NCBI GenBank assembly: GCA_021234155.1 | Contig: JAJEKV010000083.1 | Location: 898,332-962,331, forward strand | Origin: Isoetes taiwanensis | Lineage: Eukaryota; Streptophyta; Lycopodiopsida; Isoetales; Isoetaceae | Direction of reading: 5' to 3' | DNA length: 64,000 nucleotides | In this document: in pieces, positions 44,671-54,029 of the stretch | How the letters are laid out: the number at the start of each line of letters is the position of its first letter | How positions within the stretch are numbered: position 1 is the stretch's first letter | Program-made: the position numbers and the translations under genes | Notes under the pieces: model-generated | What the model was told of the DNA's origin: nothing | What the model saw: the letters and a program-made list of their open reading frames with translations, nothing else | The model's database searches: none

Positions 44671-45191
44671 TTAATTTCGACGTTGGGTTAGATTAGAAGG
44701 TTTTTTCTCGGTGGATAAATTTTCTAATCTTGAAAGCACATTAAATTTTCTAGTCATTAATGTTCTCATTAATGCATTTACCATTATTGCTAGGATTAGA
44801 GTGCAAATAGGATGGCAGCTAGAAATCCATTGCCACAAAATACTGGGATTAAAGCAAATGAGCTTCTCTCCTATGGCCAGTGGGTTTTGCTGACGTGGTT
44901 TTTTTTCCCCCTTGAGATGGGATATTATGTGATCTCGTCTGGCCTCTAATGTCTGTGCTCCTCCAAGAATGTGAGCATGAATTCGAGTAGCACTTCCATT
45001 CTTTGAGACATGTCCACAGAACTTACATGCCCATTGTCTGCCACCCAGCTTATCCACGTACTCCCATTCAATCCACGGGTTTCCACCTCCTCTATATGCC
45101 TCCTTGGTTTTGGCGTCCTTTGTGCTAGCTCGGTTACGTCTTGCATGAGAAGCGGAAGTACCACCCGCGTACCCATGTTAGTACTTGACAC
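44671..45191 (-). pseudogene. BED zinc-finger N-terminus of a hAT transposase
   Basis: The frame 45057-44671 reads DKLGGRQWACKFCGHVSKNG then SATRIHAHILGG. This gives W-x-C-x2-C followed by RI-x-H-x-L-x-G, the BED-type zinc finger seen at the start of plant hAT transposases, where it binds element ends. The following codons (HIISHLKGEKKPRQQ) are basic. An overlapping frame 45191-44946 covers the preceding part. The rest of a transposase is not found downstream, so this is a fragment unrelated in position to the hAT relic at 38.8-40.8 kb. Confidence 0.65.
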
Positions 45192-45300
45192 ATCAAAACT
45201 GGGGGCTAGTATGTATAAGCAAAAAGCGACTCACTTTCGCATATGTCGCACTTCCTCCAATCGAAGCTAGCTATTGAATTGCGACTTATGATATCCCAGA
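45176..45300. repeat. Direct repeat partner of 48133-48330
   Basis: The words GGCTAGTAT.TATAAGCAAA, GCATATGTC.CACT and ATCGAAGCTA occur in the same order here and at 48186-48252. The GC-rich LINE lies between the two. They may be tandem repeat units into which the LINE inserted. Confidence 0.65.
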
Positions 45301-45316
45301 CCACTACAACTGATAA

Positions 45317-45352
45317 AGGAAGGAAGGAAGGAAGGAAGGAAGGAAGGAAGGT
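45317..45352. repeat. (GGAA)n microsatellite, likely the LINE tail
   Basis: About eight perfect GGAA units. On the minus strand they are CTTC units that end the GC-rich LINE, so they are probably its 3' tail rather than an independent microsatellite. Confidence 0.85.
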
Positions 45353-48122
45353 TCTTTTATCGTCCGCAGAGGCCAATCGCCTATGGGACCCAAATTACGG
45401 GTGCAAAGAAGCCCGTTGCTACCGATTAAAAAAACCCTAGGAGGGAAAACCGTCGCAGCAAACAGCCTGCTGGCGGTTTGCACAAAATATACATATACAC
45501 ATGAATTCACACACCTCGGTGGGGCGCCGAGGCGAGGGTGAGTCCGGCAGATCCAAAACCTCCCCGGAGGTAGGGAGCCAAGGGATCGGCCGACGGCTTG
45601 AAGTAGTAGTCGCGAGGCGCGGTCAGTCGCACCAAAGAGAATGTAGCGAGCCGAATCGACTATAATTTGGACAGCTCTACCGAAGGCATGGCTTTCATCC
45701 TCAACAACCCCGGCAAACAACCTTTGAAAAGCCTGTCCCCGCGCTGCTCTCCAATCCACCGACCGCCTCGCCCCAAGATGGTGGGCCTTGTTCGAATGGG
45801 CCCAGGGATGATCCCGCGCTTCTTCATGGGCAACCGAGAACGGGTAGAGCCGTGGGCCTCGAACCGAGGGTGGGGTTTATGTGTTGTTTGTAGTGTGCCA
45901 CCTTTACTGTTCGAGCATGGTGGTCCCAGAGCTTCCTCGAGGAAACAAGAGTCCAAGTACCCCCTCGGCCTATCGTGGCGTGCATAATGCACACGGGCGC
46001 ACCTATGTAATGTCTCTCGTTCCGGCGTGCTAGCCATTGGGCTCTCTTGTCCTTCCAACAAGCCACGAGGTCATTGCGGGCTCCCATCGCCACAATGTAA
46101 GCCAAGTCACGAGGGCCAGAGTGTAAGCCCATCGCTGGCCACCTTAAGGAAATAAACAATGTGTCTATCGAGGGCAGCATCTTTGCGGGGGCATGAATCC
46201 TGTCTCTGCAACAAGATCGATATGGAACCGGGGCTTGACCCCAAGTGCCCGTCAAAAATGCCCATCGGACACTGCTCTAAAGTGGTTCCAAGTCGCCAAA
46301 GACACCCTTTGGGCCCCACACCTCGACCATCTGAGGAAGGCGGCTCCCACCGGTTACGGAACAAATGTGGCCCAGTGGCCCAAGTCATCTGACTCGACCT
46401 GTGACTATTGTTTTGCATTAAATGCAAGCCCTTCCAACTTTCGGTCACCCGAAGCGAATGGATGCATCCCAATACATTGAGGACGGAAATTCCACCCCGG
46501 TACTTGTAGCTGGGTGTAACCTCTACCATCGCCCACGATAAGTGGCCCCGGAGTCTTTGGATGGCGTGAGGAGGATATGAGGGACCACCTTAGTCTTGGC
46601 GGGTTGACCGCATGTCAGTGCGCTGGCGAGAATGTGTCCGGGGGCATCTAGGTGTGTGCTGCATGCCCTCTTGTATATAGGCCAAGAGGTCCACATCATG
46701 CATAGATGAGCTGCGGATGACACAATTTTTAAGGGTATACCATCCCCCATTGCCTGACAAGCGGGGCTTCCAAGCGGTCAATGTAAAGTCAAAGTGTGGG
46801 TGAGAGGGACAACCTTGTCTAACTCAATACTCTTGGCAAAATGATTGTCCTTAGGTTGCATGCGGCACGTGCGGCTCTCCAAATGCGATGCGTACCTTTG
46901 GATTCTGCCAGATCCATAGGGGAGCCCGGATGGTTGCAATCGCCCACAATGTTTCCGGGAGCCTTTGTGGTCGAAAGCTTTTGCAAAGTCCATAAAGCGG
47001 AAGATGCGGGTCCTCCCGAAGCGGTTCCTTCTGTCCTCGACCGGGGAGCCACGAGTGTGAAGATGTGATCAATGGTCGGTCGTCGAGGCCTGGGGCTTTG
47101 CACGGGTAAAGTGCCCCGACTTCCGCTGCCTACACCCATCCGTTTTTGCTGTTCGAGAATGCTGCGCCGCGCTTGGCAAACACTAAGCTGACCATGATGG
47201 TTCGGTGGTTGGCCGGGATTAGTGTGGGTCCCCTGCCTTTGTAGATCGGAACAACCACCCTGCTTGTAGTCCATGACCGGGGAAAACCCTCGCTGCACGG
47301 CGCCCTGTTGAACAGTGCAGCAGGGCGGGCACCATGGGCTGCCACGCCCTTGAGCAACTCGGCTTGCGGTGGCCCAAGTTCTTTGCCTTCCCATTAGCCA
47401 GTGCCGCGAGCCCTCTTCGACACCTTCTTACGTGATCACCCGGTGGGAGCCGTATTCTTGAGGGCACATCATCGTCTGTGTTCCCGGGATCATAAAAGCC
47501 GTTTAGTATTTTCCCATTGCACCGTCATTGATGTTCCCCGTAGGTTGTGCTGGCCTGCAACCACCGCGCCGAAAAGTTCGGGTGGGCGTCCAAAGAAGTC
47601 GAGCATTTCTCCCTGGTGCCTTGCCAGGTACCTTGCCTTTGTTTCCTTGAGGAAGGCACGGTAATGGCTGGTGGCCTGAGCTCGCGTGTCCGGATCCACG
47701 ATGAGACGGAGTGCACATTTGCGTTCCTTACACTCAGCATCAAACCGAAGGTTGCGTCCTCTGATCTCTGGCGTGGGGGAGGTTTCCCAAAGCACCTGTC
47801 TGCCCCTGTTCTGAGGAGCTCAACCAGCTGGTCGGTTTGCTGCTCCATCGTGTGGGCCCGCAGAACTGTCGAGAGGGCTTCCACGAGCATGTCAGCGTAA
47901 GCCTCCGCCTGCTCATAATCCAAGCGCAACCGAGGTCGGCAAGGTACTGCTACTGAGGGGGCCGTAGCGGCTGGCCAGGCCAGCTTCACATAGAGTGGGA
48001 GGTGATCTGAGTCCGTCTCCTCGTCCCGACTATCCGTGCCGACGTGAAAATGGCTGACAAGGTGTACATCCTGCGCAGCCACTATGACATAATCCACGAC
48101 ACTAGTTCTGGCGCCGTGATTG
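45317..48122 (-). mobile_element. GC-rich LINE (RTE/Jockey-like), 5'-truncated, with (CTTC)n tail
   Basis: On the minus strand the element opens inside the endonuclease at about 48122 (VVDYVIVAAQDVHLVSHF, then SDHLPLYVKLAW near 48010). Reverse transcriptase pieces follow: VVPIYKGRGPTLIPANHRTI (near 47250-47190), TIDHIFTLVAPR (near 47070) and MDFAKAFDHKG (46993-46960), the last holding the first catalytic aspartate (motif A). TPSYKYRGGISVLNVLGCIH near 46520 matches the post-RT region. The element ends in a (CTTC)n microsatellite (plus strand (GGAA)n, 45317-45352); simple-repeat tails are usual for RTE and Jockey-like LINEs. The body is clearly more GC-rich than its surroundings. Many frameshifts are present and no YADD box was found. 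Confidence 0.75.
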
Positions 48123-48132
48123 TAAGAACCTC

Positions 48133-48330
48133 ACTTTATTAAGTATTGGCGTTGGGTTTGGGCTCATAAGATATAGTCAACCAAAGGCTAGTATCTATAA
48201 GCAAAGGAGCAGCTCACTCGCATATGTCACACTGCCCTCGATCGAAGCTACTGATAGAACGACGAGTGAACCTAGAGCCATTACATCTAGCAAAGGAGCA
48301 GGCTCTTGTTAAGTACTGACATTAGGTTCA
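48133..48330. repeat. Direct repeat partner of 45176-45300, itself partly tandem
   Basis: Contains GGCTAGTATCTATAAGCAAA and CGCATATGTCACACT, then a second start AAAGGAGCAGGCTCTTGTTA with TAAGTACTGACATTAGG matching TAAGTATTGGCGTTGGG at 48141. It borders the truncated 5' end of the LINE. Confidence 0.6.
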
Positions 48331-48399
48331 TATACTCAATAACGACATCAAAGGAAGACCATTTTCAAGGAGTTGTGAACTGCACTTCATAGTCGATAA

Positions 48400-49022
48400 A
48401 TTCTGTGTTGCAGCTTGGGATCGCTACTTATTGCAGAGTTCTTCATCGACGTTTCATCGGCGCTTTCTCATCTCTCAGCAGTATCCATGGCTCCCACCCT
48501 TTCCACCCTTAAAATTGTTATTTATATGTTCATATTTGTTATAATTTACATCGCGTGTACGCGTGGCCCCCTCGCTTTTTCGGGTGTAAATGTTGTTTTT
48601 GTCGCGTGGCACGCGTGACCCCCTCGCTTTTTAGGTTTTTTTCTCTATGGTTTTACGTTGGTGATGTGCAGGTCTAGGGGTGATGCTTGGCGACTTGGCA
48701 TTCTCTGCGGGCGTGGGTTTTTTAGGGAGCGTTTAGCAGCCCCTGCGTTGTCCAAGCCTCTTGCCGAGATTTTATCGCTAGGGTTTTCCTCGAAAACCAC
48801 GAAGGGCGAGGTTTTTTAATCCGGCGATAAGCTCTCGGCGGTACACTAGCCAACATCCTGTAGCACCACAATTTTATTTGGGGTCCGGGTGTTATAACTG
48901 GATATTCCCTATGTTTTCATTTTTGGGTAGCCTGCGATGTGCGGCTACCCACCCCCTCCATTGTAGAAAAAAGCTGAGATGAATGAAAAGCCTATGGGAT
49001 GTTTGTTGGTTTCATCTATGCG
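48400..49022 (+). repeat. Copy 3 of the dispersed repeat family
   Basis: In plus orientation this copy shares TTCTTCATCGACGTTTCATC and GTTGGTGATGTGCAGG with copy 2 (minus, 9.4-10.4 kb). It also shares the structured hairpin (48763-48839), TTATTTGGGGTCC, TTTTGGGTAGCC-like words and a terminal TTTGTTGGTTTCAT. The minisatellite present in copies 1 and 2 is missing here. It has no coding capacity. Confidence 0.7.
48763..48839 (+). other. Conserved hairpin of the dispersed repeat, copy 3
   Basis: GCCGAGA (48763-48769) and TTATCGC (48772-48778) pair with GCGATAA (48824-48830) and TCTCGGC (48833-48839). The loop reads TAGGGTTTTCCTCGAAAACC, then GAAGGGCGAGG and TTTTTTAATCC. It contains a second small stem, GGTTTT with AAAACC. 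Confidence 0.8.
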
Positions 49023-49150
49023 GTGTAGAATGGTGCCCGGCATTCTTTGGTATAAGTTGAAAATTATGTATGGATGGAAACATGTTCATCTCATACTCCT
49101 TTTCATAAATCTAATATAATAGAAACCAGGTCCAGCATTGCTGGGCTATA
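49023..49150 (-). mobile_element. Two Helitron-like hairpin termini
   Basis: GTCCAGCATTGCTGGGC (49130-49146) is a near-perfect hairpin related to those at 7773, 15888 and 53398. A second, more decayed one with GTGCCCGGCATTC lies at about 49030-49042, preceded on the minus strand by CAACTTATACC as at 7767. The CTRR word is not intact at either. Confidence 0.35.
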
Positions 49151-49170
49151 ATAGGTTTTTGTATATTCGT

Positions 49171-50725
49171 CACCCTTCCCCATTCCTTTGTCTTTTGCTC
49201 TATCTCACGTTTCCTTTTTTTGTCATTCTCTTACTCACTTTCTTTTTTTCTTTTCCCTTCTTCCTATTTTCCCTACACGTCTTCGTTTTCCCTTCTCTTT
49301 TTTTATTTCTTTTTTTTTAACCCCCTTCTCCCTCCCCTTCCATTCCTTTCCCTTTCCCCTTTTCCTTTTTCCTTTTCTTTTTTCTGATGGACTTTTTCCC
49401 TTCCCTTTTCAGTCTTTCCCTTTTCTTCTTAATTTTTCCGTGCCCTTTTTCCTTTTCCCTTTCCTCTTCCTTTTCCTTTTTCCTTTCCCTTTTCACATGC
49501 CCTTTTTTTGTTTTCTTTTCCCCGTCTTTTTCATGTGCCCCTTTTCTTCCTTTTCCCATCCTCTTCCTCTTTATCCCATGCCCTCCCGTTTTCTTTCCTT
49601 TCTCTCTCCCTTTTTTTTCTTGTACCCTTTTTTTTCCTTCTTCTCCCCCTTTTTTCCATCTCCCCTTTTCTTTTTCCTCTCTTTTTTCATCCATTCTACG
49701 CCCTTTTCCCTTTTCCCGTGCCTTTTTTTTCCCCTTTTTTTCCTTTTCTCTTTCCCTTTCCTTTTCCCATGCCTTTTGCTATTTTCTTTTTCTCACCTTT
49801 TTTACGTGCGCCTTTTCCTCCTTTCCTCACCCTCTTCCCCTTTTCCATTTTTCCCTTTCCCTAATCCCTTTTTTTTTTCTCTTTCCATTTTCAATGCTCT
49901 TTTTCCCTTGCTTTCTTTCCCTTTTTCTCACCCTTTTGCCTCTTTCATTTCCCCCCTGCCCTTTTCCTCTTCCTTTTCCCATTTCCTCTCCCTTTTTCTC
50001 GTGCCCTTTTTTCCCTCCCCCCCTTCTCCTCCACCTTTTGCCTCCATTTCCCTTTTCCATGTGCCCCTTTTCCCTTTCCTTTTCTATTTCTCTTTCCATT
50101 TTTATTTTCCCATACCTTTTTCCTCACCTTTTGTTACGTGCTTCTTTTCTTCCTTTCCACCCTCTTCCCTTTTCCTTTTCCCTTTTCCTTTGCCCATTTT
50201 TCTATCCCTTTTTTCTTTTTCCTTTCCCCTTCCCATGCCTTTTTCCCTTTTCTTTTTTTTTCTAGCCCTTTTCCTCTTCAATTTTTTCCCATGCCCTTCT
50301 CATCTTCCTCTTTTCCATTTTACTCTCCCATTTTCTCGTGCCCTTTTTCCCTTTCCTTTTCCCCTTTCCGCCTCCTTTTTTATTTTTTCTTTCCCTTTCT
50401 ATTTTTCCATGTCTTTTTTTCCTCTCTCCGCCCATTTTCTCTCCCTTTCTTCCCTTCATTTTTCCTCCTTTCCTCACCACTTCCCTCTTCCCTTTTTTTC
50501 ATTGCCCTTTTTTCCCTTCCTTTTTTCCTCCCTCCCCTTTTCTTTTACCTTATTTTTTCTTTTTTTCCATGCTATTTTTGCCTTTCCTCACGCTTTTCCT
50601 CTTCCCCTTTTTCGCATGCATATTTTCCCTTCCCCTTTCCCCTTCCCTGTTCCCCTTTTCCTCGTGCCTTTTTACTGTTCATTTTTTCTTTTCGTCCTCC
50701 CTTTTCCTTTTCCTTTTCCTCTTAA
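49171..50725. repeat. 1.55-kb homopyrimidine tract (plus strand C/T)
   Basis: The plus strand is almost purely C and T, built from imperfect CCTTTTCC and CCCTTTTT units. It is interrupted about every 50-70 bases by short ATG or GTG words such as CCATGCC, TCGTGCC or CATGTGCC. The long open frames here, up to 517 codons of Phe, Ser, Leu and Pro, only reflect the composition and are not genes. Such tracts can form intramolecular triplex (H-DNA) under supercoiling, which is established for mirror-symmetric pyrimidine runs. Confidence 0.9.
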
Positions 50726-50739
50726 GAGATCAAAGCGAT

Positions 50740-51710
50740 AACCAATCACAGTGGTGAGAAGTCATGTGATAAATCTTGGCCTTCGGATGCAATCTGATAA
50801 TCTGAGCCATCTAAAGTAGGGCGTGGTCCAACATTTACGGTAAAACTTTATAATATAGGATGTATCCACACCTCCATGTAGCAACCCCTATGGGCTCTTG
50901 GCATGCGGCTACCATGTGGCACGCATGTGATGAAACCACACGTCTCCTATCCGCATGCATGTCATCTAGTCTTATGTGTATTGTGATGTGGCAGTATAGT
51001 ATACATAGTTATACCAAATAGTATACTGGAACATCACATTCTCCCCACCTTGAGTTGATAATGTTCTCAGCATCACATTGTTCCCCACCTTGCATCCTGC
51101 ATCAACCTTGCAATGCTAACTCTATTGTTATACACACTTGCATATACAGGATATAAGCTCTAATAACCTTATATTTGCTCAAGGTTTAAACAAAATTTGA
51201 GGCCATTGAGATAAAATGCATCACAACTATCAAGATAATAATCATAATTTAGGCAATACTTACTTAATACATCCTCTCCCACATTATAAGAAGACATTAT
51301 TTTTAGAACCTTGCCTCCTCATTTTCTTCAACTTTGGCCTATAGGTCATGCATCACATAGTAATTCTATGTTTTATATTTAATGTGGTTTAAGGGGTCCA
51401 TCGCTCTAAATAAATCTAATTACAAGCTAAGCTAACTAGCTTACACCTAGGTATGAACGCATGGAATTAGTCATAAAGCGTACAAGAAAATGAAGTTTTC
51501 CCCAGCCAATGACTTCGTGTGTCCCATCATGCCTACCCAAGTATGCCCTCCTAGAATGCCTACACCTTTTGCGAGATGGCATAAGGAATGGCAAAATTTC
51601 CATCGTGGCCACTGCGCATGTGCTCCGTCCTATTATGCATACTATAACATCTGACTAGATGAATGCGACACTCTCCATCTTGGCTCTCATGTCAATTAAG
51701 GCTAGAACGT
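50740..51710. other. Intergenic, no gene supported
   Basis: No coding pattern. The words TACCCACCTTG-like and ACATCACATTCTCCCCACC near 51030-51090 repeat once. It may include the 3' flank or LTR of the Gypsy relic to the right, but no LTR end could be fixed. Confidence 0.35.
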
Positions 51711-51712
51711 AC

Positions 51713-53330
51713 TCACGTATAATATTGACGTCGACTAACTCGAAGATGCCTTGTGTTTTTTATTGCTCCATAAACCTTGGGTACTCTTCTAGAAGATCTA
51801 ATTCGAGTGCCCATTTGCATTGGTGGTAAATGTGTCCAGTTAACCAGGTATTGCAAGAACTGTGACCTTCTAGTCTTCTTGAACAATTTGTCAAGAAGTG
51901 CTTCCGAAAGTGTCACATGGAAGATTTTATGCACATTTAGATGTACAGGCAAATTTAACTTAGAGGATTGACTTTGCACTTCTTAGACCAAGCTTCTTCC
52001 AGCTGCTAATTCTTCACTTAGTCTACTTCATCTTGATCTTCAGCCAAACCTTACCTTCTTCCTTGAACTTGCGCACACACTTATACCTATCTACTAGACG
52101 CTTCTGCCTACTTTGAGCTGCTAGAAGATATCCATGGACATCTTCTACTAACTGTTGTGTATGCGCCAACAGTTGTTGAGAACCTCCACCTTAGACATGG
52201 GTTTGTGCCAAGCATCGGGAATCGGTCACTTATAGCTATAATTATAATGCAGGGGGGACATCTTGGATAACTCTTGTTTTGTATGGTTGTATGCAAATTC
52301 CGCAGAATGGATGTTGTTTACCCACTTTGATTGTTTATTTCAAATATAATTTCTCAACATGTGTTCTAGGATTTCGATTGGTGTGTTCTGTCTGGCCATT
52401 GATTTATGGGTGATATATTGTAGTCATCCACAAATACGTTTGGATCATGTCGTATGGGTGAAGTATAATTTCCCTTATCCCCGATGGCGCAGACACACAA
52501 AGCTTATTCTTGTGATATAAGTGGTTGCTTTCCTTCTTAAAATTCTTGAAGACCTTTATGTCCTTATCTGTTCTTGCCTCTTTGCTAAGGCTATATCATG
52601 CTTCTCAAAACTCTGTGCTCGTTAGTAGAACTACTTCTACTCTTTTTTTGAACCCACTAGTTAAGGTCGAGATTACATTACAGTGAATTCATGTAATCAG
52701 ATGGCATGAAAACACGTTAACAACCATGTTAAGCTTTCTAGGCCTATGAGTTATCTAAAAATCATATTCTCCAAGAAGCTACATCTATCCTCTTTGCCTC
52801 AAATTGAGGTCTGGCTGCGTAAAGACGTATTGGAGACTCTGGTAATTGGTATTCACTTGGAACCTTCATCCTAGAAAATAATGCCCCCATATCTTCAACA
52901 CTCTAATGACTGCAAGATGCCCTTGATCGTGCATTGGGTAACGTGGTTCTGCATCGTTCATCTTCCTTGAATCATAAGCAACGACTCAATCTTTTTGCAT
53001 CAAGACGTATCTGATTGTGCATCCATGCAATGAGCTTATCCCTTTTGGGGTCAGGCAATATGAGAACGTGCATCGGTTTCAAGTCTTCCTTCAAGGATTC
53101 GAAACTAGTTTGAACCTGGCCAATCCAATGGCTATTCCAATCTTTGATCTTCTCTTGTTTGGTGAGGTTTGAGAGCGGGGATGAAGTCTCTCACGAACTT
53201 GCGATAGTAGCCCGCTAGGTCAAGGAAGTCTAATTTGATCGTCTGGCCTAAGGGCCAAGTCATAGTTTCATCTGGCCTTTGCCCATGCTTTGTAACATTT
53301 TCATTATATTTCGCGACGTTCGGGATTGTG
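51713..53330 (-). mobile_element. Ty3/Gypsy retrotransposon pol relic
   Basis: On the minus strand FLDLAGYYRKFVRDFIPALK near 53230-53170 is the conserved end of the Gypsy reverse transcriptase (usually GLTGYYRRF). Further on, INGQTEHTNRN near 52400 equals the DGQTERTNR motif of Gypsy integrase. LPVHLNVHKIFHVTLSEALL near 51955-51895 matches the integrase C-terminal P-x-x-HVS-L region, followed by YLVNWTHLP, a decayed chromodomain-like YLVKWKGY. The order RT, integrase, C-terminal tail is that of Ty3/Gypsy chromoviruses. Stops and frameshifts occur throughout, and gag, protease and both LTRs are missing or unrecognisable. Confidence 0.75.
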
Positions 53331-53371
53331 TGGGTCCTATAACCTATTGATCTCCATAGACGTTAAAAATT

Positions 53372-53412
53372 TTGTTCTATTATACTAGAAAAAGTAACCA
53401 GCGTTGTTGGGC
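53372..53412 (-). mobile_element. Helitron-like 3' terminus
   Basis: On the minus strand GCCCAACAACGCTGG (53412-53398) forms a hairpin and is followed by TTACTTTTT and CTAG (53388-53385), then TATAAT. The same CTAGTATAAT follows the hairpin at 7773-7789. No autonomous Helitron gene is present in the window. Confidence 0.4.
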
Positions 53413-53700
53413 TTTTTGTTACGCAACAAGTAGGACAGTGTTTGCAAGAGAAATTGTTATATTGTTTCCAAAATATCTTCAACACAATATGTCTTACAAT
53501 AACTGCATTGTGGTACTTACTTTTGTGATAATTATATTCTTAAGAATTATGTCGAGATAATTATCTTATTGAGATTATGACATATTGATGTTGAGATATT
53601 GTTCAGATTTAAGTTTTGTGCATCGTTGCACGTACAAAATGAAATACGCCCTGAGATATTGGACATAATGATGCAAAATGATGCAACATGAACGTTTTGT

Positions 53701-53965
53701 GACAATACAAGTTGTATTGCCATGTCCAAAGGTCTAGTCTTGCATGAAAGATCAAAGCATATTGATCTGGAACTGCATTATATCAGGGAAGTAGTGGGAA
53801 AAGATCATATAAAATTGATTTATATCAATAATATAAATTGATTGGCTCATATCTTGACAAAGGCCTTGTTTGAGATGAGATTTGCTGCATTAAATAAACA
53901 GATACAATGTACTGCCTACAATATGAAGGGAAATGAAAATGTTATATTATATTGTAGTAGTATTG
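53701..53965 (+). mobile_element. Ty1/Copia RNase H-end relic
   Basis: The frame from 53701 reads DNTSCIAMSKGLVLHERSKH, then IDLELHYIREVVGKDHIKL and, after an in-frame TGA, LAHILTKALFEMRF. This is the well-known Copia RNase H tail (DNQSAI.L..NPV.H.R.KHI......FIRE......ADI.TK.L). It lies only 0.3 kb from the Gypsy relic but on the other strand. The preceding polyprotein is absent. Confidence 0.8.
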
Positions 53966-54029
53966 TGCAGGAGTTGAAGGTTGCAGAGATGGTTACAGTT
54001 GAGTTGAGACCCTTGAATATCTAAACTAG

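Noticed and set aside
48741-48850. Hammerhead or similar ribozyme at the covarying hairpin
   Set aside because: The conserved CTGATGA and GAAA core words of a hammerhead are missing; the structure is only a stem with a conserved loop.
49188-50741. A 517-codon open frame rich in Phe, Ser, Leu and Pro
   Set aside because: It is a composition artefact of the homopyrimidine tract. Stop codons all contain A, which is nearly absent from that strand, and several frames are open at once.
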